From: an uncultured Treponema sp.
Lineage (GTDB): Bacteria; Spirochaetota; Spirochaetia; Treponematales; Treponemataceae
DNA length: 64,000 bases
Direction: 5' to 3'
NCBI RefSeq assembly: GCF_934725225.1
Contig: NZ_CAKVAM010000001.1
Span: forward strand, 496,001-560,000
The notes under the pieces are model-generated. The model searched no databases and was not told the DNA's origin. It worked only from the letters and a program-made list of their open reading frames with translations. Within the stretch, counting starts at the first letter, position 1, and each line of letters begins with the position of its first letter. Positions 57,706 through 64,000 of the stretch are shown piece after piece. The position numbers were made by a program, and so were the translations under genes.

Positions 57706-58863
57706 ATGAATTCAAAAATTCACGAACGCCAGATTTCAAAATGGCTCAAATATATTTTGCTGTGCTTTTCCGCACTGACTGTTATTCTTCCGATTCTTGT
57801 TGTTTTCCTTGGCTCATTTAAAACAGGCGAGGAATTCAACAGAAGCCGTCCGTTTGATCTTCCAAAGTTCCAGGCGAACAATGAAATTTGGAAAGGCGCG
57901 GAAGCTTTTGAAAACGGAAATAAAATTGCGCTGAAGTCTTCTATATTAATGGAACACAATTTAAAAGGATTTTCGTTCCTTTATGACAAAATCGAAGACA
58001 GCTCAAAAGAAAGTTTTATTGTTGTTTCTGATTCTTTGGGAAACGAAGTTGCAAGAGTTGTGCTTCCGCTTAATTCCGAAGAAAGCTCTGTTTCCGTTGA
58101 TAAAAAAACAGCCGCATCTTTAATGGTGAAGGGCGCGTATGTTTCTGGAGAAAACTGCACTGTAATCAGAGTAAAAGTTACAGAAGGATTTTTCCTTGAA
58201 AACTACAAGACTGCGTTTATAAAAGGAAACATGCTTCTTGGCTTTTGGAACACATTTATTCTTATTCTGTTTTCCGGCGTGGGAACTGTAATAACTGGTT
58301 CTATGACAGCGTTTGTTTTGAGCCGCTTTGACTTTAAGCTTAAGAAGATTGTGCGCCAGATGTTTCTTTGGATTTCTCTTATTCCGACGATAACGACTCA
58401 GGTTGCAACTTTCCAGATAATTCAGAAACTTGGAATGTACAATACGCATTTGTCTGTAATCATTCTTTCTATGGGAACTGATATTATTGCGATTATGATT
58501 TATCTTCAGTTCTTGAACAATATTTCAAAGTCGCTTGACGAATCTGCGATTATTGACGGAGCCGGATATTTTCAGGTTTTTGCAAAAATAATTTTCCCTT
58601 TGCTTCAGCCTGCGACAGTTACAATTTTGATTTTGAAATGCGTAAACCTTTACAATGATTTTTACAATCCGCTTTTGTATATGCCAAAAAAATCTTTGCA
58701 GGTTATTTCAACATCGCTCTATAAATTCAAAGGTCCGTTTGGAACTAACTGGCCTGTAATTTGCGCTGGTGTTGTTATTGCCGTTATTCCGACTCTCGTA
58801 GCTTTTATTTCTTTGCAGCGTTACATTTACGGCGGAATGGTTACTGGTTCTGTAAAAGAGTAG
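57706..58863 (+). CDS. Sugar ABC importer permease (MalG type) with inserted periplasmic domain
   Basis: The MalG-type partner, with the EAA loop NISKSLDESAIIDGAGYFQVFAKIIFPLLQP. At 386 residues it is about 100 longer than usual. The extra sequence (about residues 45-155, GAEAFENGNKIALKSSILMEH ... VTEGFFLENYKTAF) lies between the first and second membrane helix and so projects into the periplasm. The start follows AGGAAGG. The stop is 11 bases before the GTG of the mannanase. Confidence 0.9.
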   Translation: MNSKIHERQISKWLKYILLCFSALTVILPILVVFLGSFKTGEEFNRSRPFDLPKFQANNEIWKGAEAFENGNKIALKSSILMEHNLKGFSFLYDKIEDSSKESFIVVSDSLGNEVARVVLPLNSEESSVSVDKKTAASLMVKGAYVSGENCTVIRVKVTEGFFLENYKTAFIKGNMLLGFWNTFILILFSGVGTVITGSMTAFVLSRFDFKLKKIVRQMFLWISLIPTITTQVATFQIIQKLGMYNTHLSVIILSMGTDIIAIMIYLQFLNNISKSLDESAIIDGAGYFQVFAKIIFPLLQPATVTILILKCVNLYNDFYNPLLYMPKKSLQVISTSLYKFKGPFGTNWPVICAGVVIAVIPTLVAFISLQRYIYGGMVTGSVKE

Positions 58864-58874
58864 CGGAGGAATTT

Positions 58875-61004
58875 GTGAAACTTATAAAGAAATTGACTGC
58901 GGTTTCTGTTTTTGCATGCTTTGGTCTGCTTGCTTCATGTTCTGCTTTTGGCGCGAAGGGATTTGTAACAGTTCAAAAAAACAAGTTTATGCTCGACGGA
59001 AAAGAATTCCGTTTTGTAGGCACAAACAATTATTATATGCATTATTCTCCGGACAAAATGATTACTGATGTTCTTGACGATGCGCAGGAAATGGGCGTAA
59101 CAGTTTTGCGCTGCTGGGGATTTCAGTTTGGACCTAATGCTGATCACAATTCGCACGGAATGGACGAGCCTGGAGCTTTTGGAGTTCCTAAAAAATTTAT
59201 AAATGAAAACACAAAGAAGCCTGAGCAGTTTGGCTATCCGCGTGATATTTTTGAGAGGCTTGATTTTACAATTGCGGAAGCTTCCAAAAGAAACATTAAA
59301 CTTGTGATTACCATGAACAATTATTGGGACGCTTTTGGCGGACTTATGAATGCAACTACTTGGCAAAAATGGTTCGGACTAAAAAGCGCGGAAGAATTCT
59401 ACACAAGTGAAAACTGCCGCAAAGCATACAAGGAATTTGTTGAGCATCTTGTTACAAGAAAAAATTCTTACACAGGAATTCCGTATAACGAAGATCCTAC
59501 GATAATGACTTGGGAGCTTATGAACGAGCCTCGCAACCAAAAAGACACAAGCGGAAGAACTATAAAAAACTGGGTTTCGGAAATGAGCGCGTTTGTAAAA
59601 AAAATTGCTCCGAACCAGTTGTGCGCAATTGGAGACGAAGGCTTTATGAGGCAGCCGAGGTTTACTCCTTATGCTGGTGAAGGTGAAACTTGCTACAATG
59701 GTTACGAAGGAACAGACTTTGATTCTCTTATCCGCATAAAAAATATTGACTACGGAACTTTTCATCTTTACCCGGAAACTTGGGGAATCCTTGACAATGC
59801 TCAAATAAACTGGGGCGATGAATTTATAAAAAAGCACGCAGCTTCCGGCCGCTCTGCAAAAAAGCCGATTGTGCTTGAAGAATACGGAACTTCTTCCGGC
59901 GGAAATTTAAATCGTCTTGCAGCTTACGACATTTGGAATTCAACCGCATACAACGAAGGTCTTGCAGGCTCAATGTTCTGGATTCTTACGTCCTCAAATA
60001 TTTATGAACTTTCAGAAGGCGGAGATGGAATATATGATGACTACGACGGATTCAGAATAAGAAATGACAAGTCCAACGTTTCAAATCTTTTGAGCGATTA
60101 TGCGGCTTTGTTTTCTGGAAAAGAAGTTCCTGAATATCTTTTAAATCCCCGCGTTTATCTTTTGAATCCTGCGCATGATCAAGATGCAAAAGGTCTGTTT
60201 GAAGTGAGCGCAAAATTCATGCCGGGAAAAAATTCTTCTGTAAAGGCAAAACGCGCGGAACTTTATATAAACGGAAATCCTGCAGCTTCTCCACGCACGT
60301 TGAATTACAATGTTGCCTCGGACATTTATAGAATCAATTTTGACACGATTGCAAATGCAAAAACTTTCCCAGACGGAAGTGTTCTTTCTATAAAAGTTGT
60401 ATTCACTTTGAGCGACGGAACAAAACTTGAAACCGAATCAAATTCAATCACAATTTCAAACAAAATAACTTACAGCGTCATAAAGCATTACGATTTTAAA
60501 AACGACATTGCGGACGCTTCCTCTTTGGGCGGTTACATGGCTGAAATAAAAAGCATAAAGCATACAAAGCTAAATGGCGGAATGGTTGAAGTTTGCGGCT
60601 CTTATTCAGGAGAAAACGCTTGGGAAGAACTAAAGGTTAAATTTGGAGCAATGAAAGAAGTTGCCAGCGCTTCAAAACTCGATTTCACTTTTTACTACGA
60701 AAAAGACAAGGCAATTCCTCACGCCACAAAGAAAAGCGAAGGTGAAAAACTTCCTGGAGTTCAGCCTTACGTTGCCTTTGATCCGGGCTGGGTAAAAACA
60801 GGCTTAAAGGAAAGCAACGCTTTCTTAAAAGACTTGCCGGTTGTAACTCTTGATGACGGAAAATCTTATTACAAAGTTTCTGTCTCGCTTGAGTTTCAGC
60901 AGAATCCAACATATACATTTGTAACAATTTGTCCTACTATGGGTTATGTGAAGTACAACGGACCGATTTATATCGACGATGTTATTCTTTATAAAAAAGA
61001 CTGA
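58875..61004 (+). CDS. Endo-beta-1,4-mannanase lipoprotein, GH5 family
   Basis: The GTG start has CGGAGGA five bases upstream. The signal ends in a lipobox (LLASC), so the enzyme is probably held on the membrane. The GH5 domain (about residues 30-400) has FRFVGTNNYYMHYSP, the acid/base Glu in TWELMNEPRNQ and the nucleophile Glu in IVLEEYGTSSGG, as in mannanases of GH5_7. A linker domain (about 430-560) and a C-terminal beta-sandwich (FYYEKDKAIPHATKK ... GPIYIDDVILYKKD), probably a carbohydrate-binding module, follow. It hydrolyses mannan or glucomannan to oligosaccharides for the importer. Confidence 0.92.
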   Translation: MKLIKKLTAVSVFACFGLLASCSAFGAKGFVTVQKNKFMLDGKEFRFVGTNNYYMHYSPDKMITDVLDDAQEMGVTVLRCWGFQFGPNADHNSHGMDEPGAFGVPKKFINENTKKPEQFGYPRDIFERLDFTIAEASKRNIKLVITMNNYWDAFGGLMNATTWQKWFGLKSAEEFYTSENCRKAYKEFVEHLVTRKNSYTGIPYNEDPTIMTWELMNEPRNQKDTSGRTIKNWVSEMSAFVKKIAPNQLCAIGDEGFMRQPRFTPYAGEGETCYNGYEGTDFDSLIRIKNIDYGTFHLYPETWGILDNAQINWGDEFIKKHAASGRSAKKPIVLEEYGTSSGGNLNRLAAYDIWNSTAYNEGLAGSMFWILTSSNIYELSEGGDGIYDDYDGFRIRNDKSNVSNLLSDYAALFSGKEVPEYLLNPRVYLLNPAHDQDAKGLFEVSAKFMPGKNSSVKAKRAELYINGNPAASPRTLNYNVASDIYRINFDTIANAKTFPDGSVLSIKVVFTLSDGTKLETESNSITISNKITYSVIKHYDFKNDIADASSLGGYMAEIKSIKHTKLNGGMVEVCGSYSGENAWEELKVKFGAMKEVASASKLDFTFYYEKDKAIPHATKKSEGEKLPGVQPYVAFDPGWVKTGLKESNAFLKDLPVVTLDDGKSYYKVSVSLEFQQNPTYTFVTICPTMGYVKYNGPIYIDDVILYKKD

Positions 61005-61021
61005 AAAATAGGAGTAATGCA

Positions 61022-62203
61022 ATGCTTGAAGAAATGTTTGCTGAAGTTGAGAGTGAGCTTATTTATCATATCATTCCTTTCTGGAAAAAAATGAAGGATG
61101 ATGAGCGCGGCGGATTCTACGGACTTCTTGATTTCGACTTGAATCTGCATAAGGATGCTGAAAAAAGCTGTATTCTTAACAGCCGCATTCTTTGGTTCTT
61201 TTCTAACGCATATAAACTGCTGGAAGACAAAGAACTTGTGGATTATGCCAAGCACGCTTACAAATTCCTTTGCGATAAATTCTTCGACAAGGAAAACGGC
61301 GGAGTGTTCTGGTCTGCAAATGCTGACGGAAGTGTTCTTGACTCAACAAAGCATACTTACAATCAGGCGTTTGCAATTTATGCCTTGTCTAGCTACTACG
61401 ATATTTCGCACGACAGAAATGCGCTGGACAAAGCATTCGAACTTTACAAGACAATCGAAACTAAATGCCGCGATGCAGATGGCTACCTTGAATCTTTCAC
61501 TGCTGACTTCAAGCCTAACGAAAATGACAAGCTTAGCGAAAATGGCGTAACAGCTGAACGGACGATGAACACTTTGCTTCACGTTCTTGAAGGCTACACA
61601 GAGCTTTACCGTGTGAGCCGCAGTGCTGATGTAAAGAAAGATCTTGTTTTTATCTTGAATCAGTTTGCTGACAAAATTTGGAATCCAAAGGAAAAACGGC
61701 AGGAAGTTTTCTTTGATAAAAATTTCAATTCGCTGATTGACTTGTATTCTTATGGACACGACATAGAAACTTCTTGGCTTGTTGACAGAACTCTTGAAGT
61801 TCTTGCCGATGACGAGCTTCGCCAGAAAATTGCGCCAATCACAGAAATCATTCCGTACAGAATTTTAAAAACTGCCTACAAAGACAATTCTGTAATGAAT
61901 GAATGCGAGCGCGGAAAAAATAGCGAGATTCGCATTTGGTGGGTTCAGGCTGAGTCTGTTGTTGGCTTTTTGAATGCATATCAAAAAACGAATGACAAAA
62001 AATTCCTTGATGCCGCCCAGTCAGTTTGGAGTTATATCAAGAATTATATAGTTGACAAGCGCGATGGCTCGGAATGGTTCTGGTGCGTTGATGCTGAGCG
62101 CAAGCCTTCAAGCCGCCAGCCTATAGTTGAGCCATGGAAATGTCCTTACCACAACGGACGAATGTGCTTTGAAGCAATTTCAAGAATCAAGAGGATAAAA
62201 TGA
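61022..62203 (+). CDS. Cellobiose/mannobiose 2-epimerase (AGE family)
   Basis: A 393-residue (alpha/alpha)6-barrel enzyme of the N-acylglucosamine/cellobiose 2-epimerase family. Conserved parts: [61 protein letters not shown] and [14 protein letters not shown], which carry the catalytic histidines. In this setting it turns beta-1,4-mannobiose into mannosyl-glucose, the substrate of the first GH130. It overlaps the next gene by four bases (ATGA). AGGAG precedes the ATG. Confidence 0.93.
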   Translation: MLEEMFAEVESELIYHIIPFWKKMKDDERGGFYGLLDFDLNLHKDAEKSCILNSRILWFFSNAYKLLEDKELVDYAKHAYKFLCDKFFDKENGGVFWSANADGSVLDSTKHTYNQAFAIYALSSYYDISHDRNALDKAFELYKTIETKCRDADGYLESFTADFKPNENDKLSENGVTAERTMNTLLHVLEGYTELYRVSRSADVKKDLVFILNQFADKIWNPKEKRQEVFFDKNFNSLIDLYSYGHDIETSWLVDRTLEVLADDELRQKIAPITEIIPYRILKTAYKDNSVMNECERGKNSEIRIWWVQAESVVGFLNAYQKTNDKKFLDAAQSVWSYIKNYIVDKRDGSEWFWCVDAERKPSSRQPIVEPWKCPYHNGRMCFEAISRIKRIK

Positions 62204-63375
62204 ACTTTGAAGAAAAAGTAAAAATTCAGATAGAAAAATATGAGTCGCTCATCGCAATGAAAAATGAAAAGAGCGATTTTTACAACGGAATCTTTGACCG
62301 TTACAAGAATCCAGTTCTTACAAGAAATCATGTTCCGCTTTTTTGGAAGTACGACATGAATCCTGCGACAAATCCGTTTTTTATGGAACGGCTCGGCGTG
62401 AATGCAGTAATGAATTCCGGCGCATTGTATATTGACGGAAAATTCTATCTTGTTGCCCGTGTTGAAGGCGCAGACAGAAAATCATTTTTTGCCGTTGCAG
62501 AAAGCACTTCCGGCGTGGACGGATTCAGATTCTGGGATTATCCTGTTCAGCTTCCAGACACTTGCTCAGAAGAAACAAATGTTTATGATATGCGTCTTAC
62601 TCAGCATGAAGACGGATGGATTTACGGAATTTTCTGCTCGGAAAGCAAAGACACAAAATCAAAGGACTTGAGTGCGGCTGTTGCTTGTGCAGGAATTGTT
62701 CGCACAAAAGATTTAAAGAAGTGGGAGCGTCTTCCAAACTTAAAGACATTGCGTTCTCCTCAGCAAAGAAACGTTGTCCTTCTTCCTGAATTTGTAAACG
62801 GAAAATATGCATTTTACACGCGCCCGATGGATGACTTTATTGATACAGGAAGCGGCGGTGGAGTAGGCTTTGGTCTTTGCGATGACATAACAAATGCCGT
62901 GATTGACGAAGAAAAAATTTCAAGCAGAAGAAAGTACCATACAATCACAGAAGTTAAAAACGGAGCTGGAGCAGTTCCAATAAAAACAGAACGTGGCTGG
63001 ATTCATATTGCGCATGGAGTCCGCAACACAGCTGCCGGTCTTCGCTACGTGCTTTACTGCTTTGCAACTGATTTAAAAGATCCTGCAAAAGTAATCGCCG
63101 AACCTTCAGGACTTTTCCTTGGACCGCTTGGAGAAGAGCGCGTGGGAGACGTTTCCAATGTTGTGTTTACAAACGGAGCTGCGGTTACGCCGTCTGGCAA
63201 TGTCTACATTTATTATGCCTCAAGCGACACACGGCTTCATGTTGCGACAACAACACTTGAAAAACTTACCGACTATGTATTCAACACGCCGTCTGACCCG
63301 GGACGTTCTGCTGACTGCGTAAAACAGAGATGCGATTTCATTGCAAAAAACCTTGAGTTCATAAACAAAAAATAA
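62200..63375 (+). CDS. GH130 phosphorylase, 4-O-beta-mannosyl-glucose phosphorylase type
   Basis: A 391-residue GH130 family enzyme, which uses phosphate to split beta-mannosides into mannose-1-phosphate. The family core is visible: [51 protein letters not shown] (with the catalytic-type Asp), [20 protein letters not shown] and [18 protein letters not shown]. These features fit the mannosylglucose phosphorylase subgroup (GH130_1), which matches the epimerase upstream. It is translationally coupled to the epimerase. Confidence 0.92.
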   Translation: MNFEEKVKIQIEKYESLIAMKNEKSDFYNGIFDRYKNPVLTRNHVPLFWKYDMNPATNPFFMERLGVNAVMNSGALYIDGKFYLVARVEGADRKSFFAVAESTSGVDGFRFWDYPVQLPDTCSEETNVYDMRLTQHEDGWIYGIFCSESKDTKSKDLSAAVACAGIVRTKDLKKWERLPNLKTLRSPQQRNVVLLPEFVNGKYAFYTRPMDDFIDTGSGGGVGFGLCDDITNAVIDEEKISSRRKYHTITEVKNGAGAVPIKTERGWIHIAHGVRNTAAGLRYVLYCFATDLKDPAKVIAEPSGLFLGPLGEERVGDVSNVVFTNGAAVTPSGNVYIYYASSDTRLHVATTTLEKLTDYVFNTPSDPGRSADCVKQRCDFIAKNLEFINKK

Positions 63376-63394
63376 ATTTCGGAGAATAAAAAAA

Positions 63395-64000
63395 ATGATT
63401 AAGATTAAAGGCGAATCAATTCCAAATATGCCGTGGGAAGACAAACCAGCTGGCTTTACCAAACCTGTTTGGCGATACTCAAAAAATCCTGTTATCGGAA
63501 GAAATCCAATTCCGAATGTAACCCGCATATTCAACAGCGCAGTCGCATTGTGGAAAGACGGCGGTTTTGTCGGCGTATTCCGTGCTGAAACTTGCAACGG
63601 AATTCCTTACCTTTACTACGGATTCAGCGATGACGCCCTCAATTGGAAATTCAGCGATGACAAGATTAAAATCACTGATGAAAACGGAAACGATGTAAGC
63701 CCGAACTACGCTTATGATCCGCGCCTTGTAAAAATCGATGATGTCTATCACATAATTTGGTGCACGGATTTCCACGGAGCTTCAATCGGAATCGCGAAAA
63801 CAAAAGACTTCAAGACTTTCACTTCTAAAGGCAACGGCTTTCTTCCGTTCAACAGAAACGGCGTTTTGTTCCCAAGAAAATTCAACGGAAAATATTATAT
63901 TATGACACGCCCGTCAGACAGCGGACACACTCCGTTTGGCGACATTTTCCTTTCTGAAAGCGATGACCTTTTGCACTGGGGCAACCACAAATGGATTATG
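63395..64000 (+). CDS. Second GH130 phosphorylase, mannooligosaccharide type (partial)
   Basis: The gene starts with an ATG after GGAG (19 bases past the previous stop) and runs off the end of the window after 202 codons. GH130 motifs: NPVIGRNPIPNVTRIFNSAVAL, GFVGVFRAETCNGI, YDPRLVKIDDVYHIIWCTD, FPFNRNGVLFPRKFNGKYYIMTRPSD. The pattern fits the GH130_2 group, which removes mannose from mannooligosaccharides, so the two phosphorylases should cover long and short substrates. Confidence 0.9.
   Translation, partial: MIKIKGESIPNMPWEDKPAGFTKPVWRYSKNPVIGRNPIPNVTRIFNSAVALWKDGGFVGVFRAETCNGIPYLYYGFSDDALNWKFSDDKIKITDENGNDVSPNYAYDPRLVKIDDVYHIIWCTDFHGASIGIAKTKDFKTFTSKGNGFLPFNRNGVLFPRKFNGKYYIMTRPSDSGHTPFGDIFLSESDDLLHWGNHKWIM

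Noticed and set aside
58935..59837. Long minus-strand open frames opposite the mannanase gene
   Set aside because: They are antisense shadows of a strongly conserved GH5 gene, with no family resemblance.
1..64000. tRNA or rRNA genes
   Set aside because: I looked through the intergenic gaps and saw no cloverleaf with a TTC-type loop and no rRNA-like sequence.

Overview
This window looks like part of a chromosome from a gut- or rumen-type Treponema (Spirochaetes). The DNA is AT-rich, many lipoproteins have spirochaete-style lipoboxes, there is a FliG paralogue, a DUF115/MAF-type protein and an HD-GYP protein, and a complete beta-mannan utilisation locus. The genus is an inference from gene content; no rRNA or tRNA gene is visible to confirm it.

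Layout. 1-6.6 kb is housekeeping: the end of a topoisomerase IV A-like gene, a membrane protein, a YigZ/IMPACT protein, a histidine phosphatase, mnmA, a degenerate M23 protein and a propeller-like protein. 6.9-20 kb is accessory: a lipoprotein gene broken at a poly-G tract, a type I restriction remnant beside a RhuM-Fic protein, an IS3-family element, small secreted and membrane proteins, a short FliG paralogue, and a BspA-like surface-protein remnant split by a 3.05-kb IS1595-family transposon. That transposon has 16-bp perfect terminal repeats and an 8-bp target duplication, and carries TnpB plus an unknown gene. Next to it lies repeat-rich non-coding DNA, including a 22-bp tandem array. 20-40.5 kb is again core: glyS, an aldo/keto-reductase-like protein, HD-GYP, DUF115 protein, a class B PBP, lepB, LysM-M23 peptidase, several cell-envelope proteins, ilvN, a fused aroF-pheA and thrA.

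40.5-50.7 kb is a probable defence island bounded by imperfect 26-bp direct repeats, one of which overlaps the thrA promoter. It holds a nine-gene operon joining a TerY-type phosphorylation set (Ser/Thr kinase, PP2C phosphatase, VWA protein, TerY-C-like zinc protein) to a ZorA/ZorB-like MotA/MotB motor and an unknown 414-residue protein. It is followed by a divergent XRE regulator, a type III toxin-antitoxin system (ToxN/AbiQ family, with an RNA repeat antitoxin and terminator), and an AAA ATPase with a nuclease-like C-terminus.

51-64 kb is the mannan locus: a LacI-type regulator, an outer-membrane protein that is out of frame at a G9 tract, an ABC importer, a GH5 mannanase lipoprotein, a mannobiose/cellobiose 2-epimerase and two GH130 phosphorylases. 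Three matching operator palindromes lie upstream of the regulator, the porin-like gene and the importer operon. Outside the cell the mannanase would cut mannan; the importer would bring in oligosaccharides; the epimerase would turn mannobiose into mannosylglucose; and the phosphorylases would release mannose-1-phosphate. A small GNAT-type toxin-antitoxin-like pair sits between the regulator and the porin gene.

Themes across the window are probable phase variation at poly-G tracts in two surface genes, probable leaderless mRNAs, many dispersed palindromic REP-like repeats, and several enzyme families with missing catalytic residues.
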